From positions 657,744,272 to 657,808,271 of the forward strand of contig NC_133666.1 in the NCBI RefSeq assembly GCF_037893015.1: a stretch of 64,000 bases of DNA. Direction: 5' to 3'. The translations under genes and the position numbers were made by a program. The DNA is from Macrotis lagotis (lineage: Eukaryota; Chordata; Mammalia; Peramelemorphia; Peramelidae). This document shows positions 45,670 through 56,120 of this stretch, in pieces. Every line of letters starts with the position of its first letter. The first letter of the stretch is position 1. Below the pieces are notes generated by a model, which was not told where the DNA came from, did no database searches, and worked only from the letters and a program-made list of their open reading frames with translations.

Positions 45670-45827
45670 TACATAAAATGGTAAAAGGGTTCAAGATTAT
45701 GCCATATGAGAACAAGATGAAATGTTTAGCCTGAAGAAAGGAAGATTTGAAAAGATATGGGGAAAACTATTCTCTGCCTTAAGGCATTTGAACTTGTCAG
45801 CTGTGTTATAGAGATAGGACTATTAAT
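45670..45827 (+). repeat. CR1/L3 fragment, sense
   Basis: 'ttagcctgaagaaaggaaga' and 'ttctctgccttaaggcattt'. Confidence 0.5.
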
Positions 45828-45974
45828 GGTTCTTAACCTCAGGTCCCATGAGTTTTTAAGTGTATGATAACTGCATTTCAATATAATTGACTTCCTTTGT
45901 AATCTTGTGTGTTTTATTTTATGCATTTTAAAACATGGTTCTTTTTAAATTTCTTAATGAAAGCCTGATACATT

Positions 45975-46117
45975 TTTTTAAAATATTTTGTTTTTTGCAA
46001 AGCAATTAGGGTTAAGTGACTTGCCCAAGGTCACACAGTGTCTCAGGTCACATTTGAACTCAGGTCCTCCTGCCTTCAGGGCCAGTGCTCTATCCACTGT
46101 GCCACCTAACTATCCCT
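45975..46117 (-). mobile_element. SINE-A, antisense
   Basis: 'ttttgcaaagcaattagggt' to 'tatccactgtgccacctaac'. It lacks 'agctaggtaattat' in the CORE. Confidence 0.88.
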
Positions 46118-46124
46118 TTTATTT

Positions 46125-46335
46125 TTTTATTTTGGGGTCTTTTTAATTTTTTAATAATGTTTTATTTTTTCTCCCTTATTACAATAAAAACTATTTTTTA
46201 ACATTTTGATTTTTTTACAGTTTTAAGATCCAGATTCTATCCCATTCTCCTTTTCTCCCCCTTCCCAACCCCATCCCTGAATGGTAAACAAACTGAAATA
46301 GATTATACATGCAAAACATTTTCATATTATTCATA
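46125..46335 (-). mobile_element. LINE-1 3' end, antisense
   Basis: A T-rich start followed by 'cattttgatttttttacag' and 'ctcccccttcccaaccccat' resembles the antisense 3' UTR of marsupial L1. Confidence 0.6.
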
Positions 46336-46429
46336 AAACACGGTTTCAAGATGGGGTCCCTAAGCTTCACCAGGCTGCCTGCCAAAGGGGTTCAGGACAT
46401 AGAAAACATTAAGAATTCCTGATACAAGG

Positions 46430-47105
46430 TATCTTTTTCTGAGATTCCCTCCAGTTCAAAGATAAAGGGATTTTGCTTAACTGAAAAGCTCCCTAAAAAT
46501 AGAAAGCAAAGCAGGAGAGTTGTCCCTACATGGAGACTACCCGGGTCAACAAATTCATCTCCTCTCTAAAAGTATTTGGGAAATCTTGGATTTCCAGAAT
46601 TGATATGATGAAAGGGTTCATTATGCTTCGTTGTAGATACTGAGAAACATGATGAAGAAGGAGAAATAGGAGCTCCGTTATCTCCAAGGCAAGTCTGTTC
46701 CTGACCCAAGAGTTCAAAGAAAGCCATCCATCCCATCTGCTCACAATTTCCATCTGTGACTCTCCAAAACAGTCCAAACTCGACTGTGCTTGAGGGTGAA
46801 AGGGATCAAAAAGCAAATTAGTGATTGCTTAGAAATCCAACCTCTAAGGGGACAAGATGCCACCAAATACAGTTTTGGAGTATGTATTTGATATAAGAAA
46901 CTACCAAAATAAAGTTGTCTTGTTTTATATTTTTATTTTTGGTTTTCAGCTGCTCTTATCCAGAAAGTGATCTCTTTGGGCACCAAACTGCTAATACCAG
47001 AGCAAAATCTTCAAATATTTCTGGGAGAAGTATGACCCACTCCTCTTGTTGAGAACCACCTCCCAGCTTCTGCTCTGTTTTATGAGCTCTCTTTGTTCCT
47101 AGGAC
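46430..47105. other. No gene recognised; repeat-poor
   Basis: Unassigned. The 96-codon minus-strand ORF at 46526-46816 has no family features. Confidence 0.45.
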
Positions 47106-47109
47106 CATG

Positions 47110-47275
47110 GTATACCACCAGGGTAACATAATAGTGTGAATCCTGACTCTGTCACTTAAAGTCTATATGACCTTGGTCAATTCCCTTTTCTGGGTCTCAG
47201 TTTCTTCATTTGTAAAAATGAGGGGATTGGACTAAATGAGCTAAGCTTCTTTCTATTATTCTGTAACCCTAAAGG
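47110..47275 (+). repeat. MIR, sense
   Basis: 'tgtgaatcctgactctgtca', 'tgggtctcagtttcttcatt' and 'gggattggactaaatgagct'. Confidence 0.75.
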
Positions 47276-47489
47276 GGCAAAGGAGAAATGGCCCAAAGTA
47301 TTCTAGGACTATTTAAAAAGTGAGAGAATACTGATACCTTGGTGAGGGTTGGGTAGAGGTAAGGTATTGACATTTCTGTGCCTTTGTTGAATTTAAATAA
47401 ACTCTTCCAAATTCTGGGTACTATAAGTCACCCTAGTGTTGCACCATGGCCCTAGGAATAAAGAAAATTCATAAAACAGAACAGAAGAT

Positions 47490-47665
47490 GGGAGGTGGTT
47501 ATCAAATTTAAAGGTCATTTAGCCCAATCCCCTCATTTTTACAAATGAAAAAATTGAGACCCAGAGAAGTGATTTGGCCAAGGCCACATAGACTTTAATG
47601 TCAGAGTCAGGATTCACACTCAGCACCCCTGGTCAAGTACCCTTAGTACTATACTGCCTAGCTTA
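47490..47665 (-). repeat. MIR-type SINE, antisense
   Basis: 'aatgaaaaaattgagaccca' and 'tttggccaaggccacataga'. Confidence 0.7.
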
Positions 47666-48036
47666 CTAAAACACCTGCCATCTGTCCCCCAACTCGAGAA
47701 CATGAGATCTCTTTTAAAATTTTATTTATTTTCCCATTTCCATAGAAAGCTAATTTTCAACATTCATTTTGGTTAAGTTTTCTCTCTTGTATCCCTTCCT
47801 CCCCCCCAACAATTGTTTACACATACTTCCATATTAGCATGCTATAAAAAGAAGAATCAGAGCAAAATGGGTAAAGTCACAAGAAGAAAAAACAAAAAAC
47901 ATTTTAAAAAGTGAAAATAGTATGCTTTGATATACATTCATTTTCCATAGTTCTTTCTCTGAAGATGGATGGCATTTTCCATCAGAGATCTTTTAGAATT
48001 GTCTTGGACCATGGAATTGCTAAGAAGAACTAAGTC

Positions 48037-48112
48037 AATTGCCTAGCTGTGTAACCTTGGGCAAGTCACTAACCTCATTGCCTTAAATAAAAAAGAAAAA
48101 AAAAAGAAAAAG
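48037..48112 (+). mobile_element. 5'-truncated SINE-A, nested in the L1
   Basis: It begins inside the CORE ('aattgcctagctgtgtaacc') and ends in an A-rich tail. AAGAACTAAGTC at 48025-48036 recurs with one mismatch at 51538-51549, on the far side of the HAL1-like element that entered its tail. Confidence 0.8.
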
Positions 48113-48866
48113 CACAGGACCTTATTAGAAAAAGGAGAAGAGGGGGCAGAGCCAAGATCCTGTCTTAGGCACTCTCTCATAAATCTTCGAAACTAAGGAC
48201 TTTAACTAAATTTTCAAGAGACAGAACCCACAGAGGGACCCAGTGAGGCAGTTCTCCTACTCAAGGTAAACTGGAAAAGAGCAGAAAGGCTCTGCTCCCC
48301 GGGGTCTGAGGGGCGGTCCACCAGAGGGGTGGCCCATCAGAGCGAAAGAACTTCAGCCTCTCAGAGGCAGCCCCAGGGCTCTGGGAGCCGTGGCTCACAG
48401 CAGGGGGGTAGTTTCTCTGAGTTACGCCCTGGGAAGCACCAGGCACAAATTGGGGGAACAGTGGGGGGACCTCTGCCAGAACAAGCACATGAATCCCAGC
48501 CCTCAGGGTACACAGCCAGCAGGGTGGCCAAGGCAGGAACCAGAAGCAGGCGGAGCCAGTAAGCAGGAGCCCCCAGGGCATGAGCCCATTGAACCTAGGG
48601 AGGGGAGTGAAGAGAGAGAGACTGCAGAGCTCTGTCCTCTGCCCCTGGAACAGGACTCTGGGCTCTGACCAGATTCAGATCATGATCGCAGTCTAGGCCC
48701 CCCCATAGAACAACAGGGCTCCCCCCACCTCAGCCCCATGGCAGAGGAGAGGCGCTTATGGTCATTCACAGACCAGGAGGCTGGACAGAGCCTCACACAC
48801 TGAGACCCTTGTGGGAGTGTCCCAAAAGCTCAGGAAGCACCCCAAAACCAGGCTCAAGCTGGGAAA

Positions 48867-50166
48867 ATGAGCAAGCAGAGAAACAAGAGGAACACCATTG
48901 AGAAATACATTATCTATGATCCCAAAAAAAGGATCAATACACTCAGTCTGAAGATGAGGAAGCACAAGCTCCTGTATCTAAAGACTCCAAGAAAAACAGA
49001 AAAACAGAAATTGGGCTCAGGCTATGACAGAGCTCAAAAAAGACTTTGAAAATCAAATGAGGGAGTTAGAAGAAAAACTGGGAAAAGAAAGGAGAGAGAT
49101 GCAGGAAAAACATGAAAATGAAGTCAGCAGCCTAGTCAAGGAAATCAAAAAAATGCTGAAGAAAATAGCATGCTAAAAACCAGCTTAGGTCAAATGAATA
49201 AAACAGTTTAAAAAGTTACTGAGGAGAAGAATGCTTTAAAAAGCAAAACTGGCCAGATGGAAAAAGAGATAAGAAAACTCTCTGAGGAAAACAAATCCTT
49301 CAGACAAAGAATAGAACTCAGGGAGATTGATGAATTTACAAGAAATCAGGACTCATTACTTCAAAACCAAAAGAATGAAAAATTAGAAGAAAATGTGAAA
49401 CATCTCATTGAAAAAAACAACTGATATGGAAAACAGATTTAGGAAAGATAACTTAAAAATTATTGGAATACCTGAAAGTCATGATCAGAAAAAGAGCCTT
49501 GACATCATTTACTTTTTTTTTCTTTTTTTAGGTTTTTGCAAGGCAAATGGGGTTAAGTGGCTTGCCCAAGGCCACACAGCTATGTAATTATTAAGTGCCT
49601 AAGACCAGATTTGAACCCAGTACTCCTGACTCCAGGGCCGGTGCTTTATCCACTGTGCCACCTAGCGGCCCCCCCTTGACATCATTTTCAAAGAATTACT
49701 ACAGGAAAATTGCCCTGATATCCTAGAAGCAGAGGGCAAAATAGAAATGGAGAAAATCCACCGATCCCCCTGAGAAAGAGATCCCAAAAAACCAACCCCT
49801 AGGAATATTATAGCCAAGTTCCAGAATTCCCAAGTCAAAGAGAAAATATTACAAGCAGCCAGAAGGACACAGTTCAAATATCGTGGAGTTGCAGTCAGGA
49901 TCACACAGGACTTAGCAGCAACTACATTAAAAGCTTGTAGGGCTTGGAATATAATATACTGGAAGGCAAAAGAGCTTGGAATGCAACCGAGAATCAACTA
50001 CCCAACAAAAATGAATGTCCTCTTCCAGGGAAAAAGATGGACTTTCAATGAACCAGGGGAATTTCAAATGTTCCTGTTGGAATGGCCAGAGCTGAACAGA
50101 AGGTTTGATCTTCAAATACAGGACTCAGGTGAAGCATGGAGATTGGAGGAGAGGGGGAAAATATGA
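48867..50166 (+). pseudogene. Broken L1/HAL1 ORF1 (RNA-binding chaperone) relic
   Basis: In intact L1s the ORF1 protein trimerises and coats its own RNA. The start ATG opens MSKQRNKRNTIEKYIIYDP. Frame is lost at an A-run near 48925 and again near 48995, where 'aaaaacag' is duplicated. Later parts encode a Lys/Glu-rich coiled coil (49027-49430), an RRM-like strand LKIIGIPESHD (49455-49487) and the C-terminal domain (49800-50130, with QVKEKILQAARRTQFKYRG and VLFQGKRWTF). An antisense SINE-A interrupts it at 49511-49673. The frame ends with TGA at 50164-50166. It cannot make a full protein. Confidence 0.88.
49511..49673 (-). mobile_element. SINE-A, antisense, inserted in the ORF1 relic
   Basis: CCTTGACATCATTT at 49497-49510 recurs exactly at 49674-49687. 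The copy is full length and close to its consensus, so it is the youngest layer of the nest. Confidence 0.97.
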
Positions 50167-50630
50167 GGGACTTGATGATGAACTGCATGTATTCCTGCAT
50201 AGAAAAATGACACTGATAATACTCATATGATCCTTCTCATTTAATAGAGCAGGTAGAAGGAGCTTTTATAATTGAAGCACAGGAGAAAGCTGAATTTGAA
50301 GATAAAATATGGTGTAAAAATAGAGTCAATAGAAAAAAGGGAAATGGAATGGGAGAAAGAAAAAGGAGAGGGGGAATAGGCCAAGATATTTCATATAATA
50401 AGATTTTTCTTTATTACAATGAGCTATTGCAATGATATGGAAGGGGGAAGGCAAGGGGGAATGAGGGAATCTTCACTCTCATCAGAGGTGGCTAGGAGAG
50501 GAAACAGCATATATACTCAATGGGGTATAGACATCTGGAGTAAGAAGGAGAGGGGGGGACAGGGGGAAGGGGGAATGTGAGTGATGGAGGAGAGAATGGA
50601 CCATGGGGAGAGAGTGGTCAGATATAACAC

Positions 50631-50781
50631 ATTTTTTTTTTACTTCTTGCAAGGGGCTGGGATTGGATGAACAGTCCAGGACCATAGGGCTGGGTGGATG
50701 CTGGGTAAGGGGTGGTAGTGGGGCTCAGGGCCTCTTGGCCCCAGGGCCAGGGATCTGTCTGCTGTGCCACTCAGCTACCCT
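50631..50781 (-). repeat. SINE-like module 1 in the HAL1-like 3' region
   Basis: After a T-run, 'cttgcaaggggctggg' and 'gccagggatctgtctgctgt' match an antisense SINE, but the middle is G-rich and highly diverged from the free SINE-A copies nearby. Confidence 0.65.
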
Positions 50782-50975
50782 ACAGTAGAGTCAGAGTGAA
50801 AGGAGAGAGAGAAAATAGAGTACATGGTAGTGGAGAAATACAAAAGGAGGGAGTTGTGATCAGCAATGGCAACGGTGGAAAAATATGGAAGTAACTTTTG
50901 TGATGGATTTATCATAAAAAATGTGATCCACCCATGACAGAGTTGTTGGTGTTGGAACAAAGACTGAAGCACATT

Positions 50976-51137
50976 TTTTATTATTATTATTTGGGGGAGG
51001 GTGCAGGGCAAATGGGACTGGGTAGCCTGCCTGGGGCCACATAGCAGGGTGATCTTTGGGTGTCTGAGGCCAGATTTGGACCCAGGTGCTCCTGGCTCAA
51101 GGACCAATGCTCTGTCCGCCACCCAGTCACCCCTACT
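50976..51137 (-). repeat. SINE-like module 2 in the HAL1-like 3' region
   Basis: 'gtgcagggcaaatgggactg', 'gtgtctgaggccagatttgg' and 'caggtgctcctggctc' lie about 187-189 bp before the same landmarks in module 3. Confidence 0.8.
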
Positions 51138-51161
51138 ATTATTACTATTTTTACTTTATTT

Positions 51162-51327
51162 TGGGTCTTTTTTTTTCTTTTTTTGGTTTTTGCAGGGCAG
51201 TGGGGTTGGGGTGGCTTGCATGTCACACGGTTGGGTGATTGTTGGGTGTATGGGGCCGGATATGGACTCAGGTGCTCCTGGCTCGAGAGCTAGTGCTCCA
51301 TCCATTGCGCCAACTGGCCATACCTAC
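51162..51327 (-). repeat. SINE-like module 3 in the HAL1-like 3' region
   Basis: 'ttttgcagggcagtggggtt', 'caggtgctcctggctc' and 'ccatccattgcgccaactgg'. It shares 'gtgctcctggctc' with module 2, where free SINE-A copies read 'gtactcctgactc'. Confidence 0.82.
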
Positions 51328-51869
51328 AATTATTACCATTATTTTTTTTTATTTTAATTTTTTTCTTTCCCCTTTACTTTATCACTCAAGCGAGTCTATA
51401 TTTTTGGGGGAGAGGGGGTATTTTGTTTACTCTTAAACAAGAATATTTTATTAATGTATAAAAACATTATTTGTACAAAATGAGAATAAATAAATAATAA
51501 ATGTTTTAAAAATTAAATTAAATTAAAAAAGAAAAAGAAGATCTAAGTCTATCATAGTTGTTTATCATACCATGTTGCTACTAGAATGTGCAGTGTTTTC
51601 ATGGTTCTGTTCACATCACTCAACATCAATTCATGTAAGTCCAGGTTTTCCATCTTCATATCCCAAAACTTGTTCAACCATTCCCCAATTTGTGAGCATT
51701 CCCCTCAATTTCCAATTCTTTGTTATCACAAAAAGAGCTACTATGAATATTCTTGTACATATAGTCTTTTTTTCCAATTTTTGTGATCTCTTTGGGATAC
51801 AGACTCAGTAGCAGGATTGCTGGATCAAAGGGTATGTACCTTTTGGGAAAAAAACAGAACATGAGATTT

Positions 51870-51955
51870 ATAAAGGCAGAGATTTTTTGTTGTTTCTGTC
51901 TCTGCTTATGTACTTTGCACATAGACTATGTCTAATAAATTTTTATTGAAAAATA
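51870..51955 (+). repeat. L2-like 3' end fragment
   Basis: 'tgtactttgcacatagacta' and 'tgtctaataaatttttattg'. It lies directly outside the nested cluster. Confidence 0.5.
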
Positions 51956-52084
51956 TACAATGACCAGAGTAATATAAATAGGAAAAAATGCAGTAAGATA
52001 GGTATCTCCTCCCCTCACCTTCAGCTCTTAGCTTCCTTAGCTCCCATGAAGCCTGAGCTTCAGTCCCAGTTTTTGCTTTATATG

Positions 52085-52205
52085 CCATCATTGTGCTGAG
52101 AGTACAAAAATGAAAAAGAAAGACCCTATCCTCAAGGAATTCATAATTTAGTAAAGAAAGATAATACACAAAAGGAAGGGAAAGTGGGAGGAAGTTATCC
52201 ACATG
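52085..52205 (+). repeat. Dispersed repeat E fragment
   Basis: 'gaccctatcctcaaggaatt' and 'cataatttagtaaagaaaga'. Confidence 0.55.
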
Positions 52206-52464
52206 GGGTAACGATGGAGAGCAAAGTGCACATCAGAGAAGAGTTATTGTGAGATAAATGAAGGGACGACTGGCCTGGATTCTCTCCATGAATGGAAGTT
52301 TGGAGAGATGCTCTCTAGTTTTTAATCAATGGAGTTCCAAGGGCAGAGGGCACTAATGAGGCTGATTTCCAGGACTGATGAAGTTCTTGGAACATGATGG
52401 AAAAGTCCAGAAGAGTCCAATCCAGTAGGAAATCTCTGTCATGTAAAAATAAAACATCAATAAA

Positions 52465-52560
52465 ACATTTGGGTTCAAATCCCATTTCTGACACTGGACC
52501 AACCTTTCACTTTCTGTGGGTCTCATTTTCCTCGTCTGTAAAATGAGGGTCTTTCTTATA
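52465..52560 (+). repeat. MIR fragment, sense
   Basis: 'ttgggttcaaatcccatttc' and 'attttcctcgtctgtaaaat'. Confidence 0.7.
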
Positions 52561-52811
52561 TATTACTATTTAATTTTTTCATCTTCTCTGTTCTTTTTTC
52601 CCCACCTAATGTTTTTATCCAAATACATGTAAAAATAGTTTTCAACTTTCATTTTTTACTTTAAAAAATATTTTTTAAATTTAGTTTTTTAATTTTACAA
52701 TTTTCCCCCTAATCTCACTTCCCTCCCCCCCACCCCCTACCCCCCACAGAAGGCAGTCTGTTAGTCTTTACATTGTTTCCATGGTATACATTGATCAAAA
52801 TTGAATGTGTT

Positions 52812-52940
52812 GGGGTGCAGTAGATAGAGCACCTGCCCTGGAGTCAGGAGTGAGTTCAAATCCAGCCTCAGACACTTAATAACTACCTATGTGGCCTTGG
52901 GCAAACCATTTAATCCCATTGCCTTGCAAAAACCTTAAAA
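52812..52940 (+). mobile_element. SINE-A, sense, nested in L1 3' UTR
   Basis: AAATTGAATGTGTT at 52798-52811 recurs with one mismatch at 52941-52954. The first part of the head is missing. Confidence 0.93.
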
Positions 52941-53034
52941 AAATTGAATATGTTGAGAGAAAAATCATATCCTAAAGGAAAAATAAAATATAAGAGATAG
53001 CAAAATTATATAATAACTTTTTAAATTAAAGGTA

Positions 53035-53196
53035 GGGGTGGCTAGGTGGTGTAGTGGATAAAGCACTGGCCCTGGAATCAGGAGTACCTGAGTTCAAATC
53101 CAGTCTCAGACACTTAATAATTACCTAGCTGTGTGGCCTTGGGCAAGCCATTTAACCCCATTGCCTTACCAAAAAAAAAAAAAAAAACCTTAAAAA
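53035..53196 (+). mobile_element. SINE-A, sense, nested in L1 3' UTR
   Basis: AAATTAAAGGTA at 53023-53034 recurs exactly at 53197-53208. Full length. Confidence 0.96.
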
Positions 53197-53344
53197 AAAT
53201 TAAAGGTAACAAACAGGCTTTGGTTTTTGTTTAAACTCCACAATTCTTTCTTTAGATATAGATGGTATTCTCCATCGAAGATACCCCAAAATTGTCCCTG
53301 ATTGTTGCACTGATGGAATGAGTAAATCCATTAAGATTGGTCAT

Positions 53345-53612
53345 TAACCCCATCAACATTCATTTTTATGAGATCCCAAGCTCCAAATTTTGCTCCCTTC
53401 CCAAGACAGCAAGCAATCTGATATAGATGGTACGTAATATTATTTGTATTTCCACATTAGACATGTTGGAAAAGAAGAATCAGAACAAAAGAGGGAAAGC
53501 TACTAGAAAGAAAAGAAACGTGAGATTAGTATACTTTGATCTATATTCAGTTTCCATAATTCTTTCTCTGGATGAGAATGGCATTTTCCATCATGGAACT
53601 AGAAAACTTCTA
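53345..53612 (-). mobile_element. LINE-1 3' end of a second subfamily, antisense
   Basis: 'gcaagcaatctgatatagat', 'gttggaaaagaagaatcaga' and 'ggcattttccatcatgga' differ from the neighbouring L1 UTR. Confidence 0.7.
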
Positions 53613-53689
53613 AGCTCTGTTATGCTATCAAACCTCATGAATCAACAAGCTTCTGGGAGAGATTCAAAGTGTCTATAAGCAAGACATTC

Positions 53690-53862
53690 AAGGTCCTCCA
53701 GATTGTTAACCCTTATTTACAGATAAGGAAACTGAGGGCAAGGAGGATAAATGAATTGTCCAGGATCACAAAGGTAATAAATAAATAACAGAACAGGGAT
53801 TTGAATCACTTTCTCTGACTCCAGAGCAATACTGTTTGTCTTATAGTGCATTGCCTCCACTT
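53690..53862 (-). repeat. MIR-type SINE, antisense
   Basis: 'tacagataaggaaactgagg' and 'ttgtccaggatcacaaaggt'. Confidence 0.75.
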
Positions 53863-53979
53863 TATAAAATCATAAAACCTCAGTCTTAGAAAGGATACTG
53901 GGGGCCATTCATGAATACTTTGTTCATGCAACCAAACTATATCCAAACTAACCTAAATCTATTCACCTAGTCTACAATC

Positions 53980-54095
53980 AATCAGTCATTAAACATTAAG
54001 CACCTGCTCTAAGCCTGGCACTATGCTATACAATGGGGATATAAAAAGATGGTCCCTGCCCTCAAGGGGCAATTACAGAAGGAAGCCACTAGAAT
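53980..54095 (+). repeat. Dispersed repeat E
   Basis: 'aagcacctgctctaagcctg' and 'ggtccctgccctcaaggggc'. Confidence 0.7.
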
Positions 54096-54114
54096 TAAAA
54101 GAGACATAAGAAAT

Positions 54115-54300
54115 TATATTTACAAAAAGAGACCTCAGAGAACATCTAGAGCCCCTAATTTTATAGTAAGGAATGAAGCCCAGAGAGGATAAGAGGCATA
54201 TAAAGTCATATGGCAAGTCAGTGGCAAAAAAACAGGATTTGAACCTAGGTCCTCTGGCTCCAAATCTGGAATGTTTCTACTGCCATGTAAATGAATCTTG
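54115..54300 (-). repeat. MIR-type SINE, antisense
   Basis: 'aatgaagcccagagaggata' and 'gatttgaacctaggtcctct'. Confidence 0.7.
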
Positions 54301-54359
54301 GAAGTGTTAAGAGAGAAAGACAAAAATGAATTGCTCCTTGCTCTTATTCTACCTTTCAC

Positions 54360-54880
54360 CTCTGTACATCAGCCTGCCCGGCTTCTGGATTTTGCTTTCC
54401 CTACCATTACTCACTCCTATCAGGGTATCCAGGAACGTCTTGATGGATGACAGTCCACACTTTGGGCCTAAGGGATTCAACAAGGATTCATGATCCTAGA
54501 AAATAAACTTCCCCAGGAGGATGCTCAGCATCACTCATGAAATTGCTAGTTGGGCTGGCATTCTGCTCCCCTGGGGGACATCTAGAGATAGGAAACCTTA
54601 AATTGTTATGATGCATTTGGAATTTGGACATTAGTGGTTTCCAATGTTTATTTCATTAGTGCTTCTGGGAGCCCATCAGAAAAGCATTAGCATTTCTTTT
54701 TGTTTGGGGAAAAAAGCATTGAGATGAGGAAGACTTTTCCAAACCACATACAGAGCCATAAACCCAGCCAGAATCTACTAAGAAGCATCCTAAAATAGAG
54801 TCACTGAGAAATGAACAGGTAAAGACAGAAATGAATCCAGACACTGGAGATCTTTAGGGAGATGATTCCCAAACTATCAA
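54360..54880. other. Repeat-poor block, no gene recognised
   Basis: Unique-looking sequence ('gatgcatttggaatttggac', 'gaaaagcattagcatttctt'). No repeat or coding pattern. Confidence 0.4.
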
Positions 54881-54894
54881 CCACAGCTTCTAAT

Positions 54895-55370
54895 CCAATT
54901 CCATTCAATTCAACAAACGTTTGTTAAATATTTACTATGCACAAGACACTATGGTAGGTGCCAGGGAGACAGACAAAAATTAAACAGCCCCTCCTCTAGA
55001 TGATCCTGCATTCTACTGGGAAGGGGAAGGGTCAGGGATTAGTACAAACATGTAAAGTAAATACAAAATATGTTATTTCTAGAGGGAGTATGGGAAATCA
55101 AGATAAACATCCTGAAGGAGTTGCCACTGCAGCAGACATTTGAGGGAAGCAAAAGTAAGGAGAAAGCGGAATAATGATCATAATCCAGCAAAGGAAATGA
55201 GGAGTTCTAGCAGGTATAAGGACCATCAGGAGAGAACAATATCAGGAAAATCAAGGGATAGGAGAGTATCTACTCTAAGAGAAAGAGTCTACAGTGTCAC
55301 ATACTTCAGAGAAGTCAAAAGGATGGGAGAAAAGGACATCAGATTTGGAATTTAAGAGCTCGTCGATAAA
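54895..55370 (+). repeat. Dispersed repeat E, longest copy
   Basis: 'tttgttaaatatttactatg', 'cagcccctcctctagatgat' and 'cctgaaggagttgccactgc'. The 71-codon ORF at 55140 falls in its 3' part. Confidence 0.6.
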
Positions 55371-55599
55371 CATGATCCACTTAGTTTGAACATCCAGAGA
55401 TGGGACACTTACACGTGGCCAATCATTTGGCAAGTATGGGGTGAAACTTGGCCAGCTGAGAATTGAAAGGCAATAATAACCAGGACTACATCATTTATTT
55501 CTACTCCATTTTCTTCAACACAGAACCTACTCCTGGGCAACTGGTAGGGACTTTATGAACATAGAATATTAAAGTTAAAATGGATGCTCAGGGGCTATC

Positions 55600-55915
55600 T
55601 TGGCCATCCCCAACAAATGACCAACCAGCCTCTGTATGAAGAACTCCAGGGAGACAGAACCCATCCACGTTGGAGCCATAGACACTACATCCCACTTTGA
55701 AGTAGTTCTCGCTGTCTGTAAGCTTTTCCCCCTTGCATCAAGACTATTGCAACTTCAATCCACTGTTCTTATTTCTGACACAGAAACATTCCTGCCCCAC
55801 CAAGTCAAATTGAATAAATCTAATTTCACTTCCAGATGGCACTTGTGTGGAACTATAATCTTCTCTTAACCAGGCAAAACATTCCCTGGTCTTTTGACTG
55901 GTCTTCATATAGCAC
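55600..55915 (-). repeat. CR1/L3 LINE end, antisense, decayed
   Basis: 'ccaaccagcctctgtatgaa', 'gcatcaagactattgcaact' and 'ctggtcttcatatagc'. Confidence 0.45.
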
Positions 55916-55934
55916 GAATTCAAAATTCCTCACT

Positions 55935-56120
55935 GAGGATGTATAGATAGACAGATAGATGTATACATGGATGGATGGATGGATGGATGGATAAATAGGT
56001 AGGTAGGTAGATAGATATGGCGAAAGATGATAGTAGATTATAAGTAGGTAGGTAGATAGATGAATGAATAGACAGATGATAGATAGACTTAGATATTAAT
56101 AGATTGGTTAATGGATTGAT
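55935..56120. repeat. Degenerate GATA/GATG/GTAG tetranucleotide array
   Basis: Blocks of 'gatagata', 'ggatggatggat' and 'taggtaggtag' with interruptions. Confidence 0.9.

Larger units (their letters stand above)
45828..46425 (+). mobile_element. Small non-autonomous DNA transposon, split by a SINE-A and an L1 3' end
   Basis: It starts 'ggttcttaacctcaggtccc' and ends 'aagcttcaccaggctgcctg...ttaagaattcctg', giving terminal inverted repeats of the ggttcttaa type. The middle is interrupted at about 45960-46340. Confidence 0.65.
48113..51524 (+). mobile_element. HAL1-like (half-L1) retrotransposon without ORF2
   Basis: Order: a ~750-bp GC-rich 5' UTR, an ORF1 relic (48867-50166), a purine-rich spacer like the L1 inter-ORF region, three antisense SINE-like modules and an A-rich 3' end with AATAAA motifs (51485-51500). 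No endonuclease or reverse-transcriptase frame follows ORF1 in the remaining 1.36 kb. AAAAAAGAAAAAG at 48100-48112 recurs exactly at 51525-51537. The string is simple A-rich sequence, so this duplication is weaker evidence than the others. An internally deleted L1 is the alternative. Confidence 0.75.
47711..51855 (-). mobile_element. LINE-1 3' end, antisense: outer host of a nested cluster
   Basis: The two host parts are 47711-48036 and 51550-51855, about 630 bp in all: 'tccatagttctttctctgaa', 'ttagaattgtcttggaccat', then 'tatcatagttgtttatcata' and 'tctttgggatacagactcag'. AGAACATGAGATCT at 47697-47710 recurs with one mismatch at 51856-51869, the target-site duplication of this L1. Everything between the two halves is later insertion. 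Confidence 0.88.
52610..53335 (-). mobile_element. LINE-1 3' UTR, antisense, holding two SINE-A insertions
   Basis: 'cttccctcccccccaccccc', 'ggcagtctgttagtctttac', 'gagaaaaatcatatcctaaa' and 'atagatggtattctccatcg' follow one marsupial L1 3' UTR subfamily. Confidence 0.8.

Noticed and set aside
48261-48668. ORFs of 77-106 codons near the HAL1-like element
   Set aside because: They lie in the GC-rich 5' UTR of the retrotransposon on both strands and are chance frames.
51001-51357. 118-codon ORF
   Set aside because: It runs through SINE-like modules 2 and 3, and the repeated CSWLK/SRAS-like segments reflect the duplicated module.
55935-56120. Spaced repeats that might be a CRISPR array
   Set aside because: These are simple GATA/GATG tetranucleotides without unique spacers in a mammalian genome.
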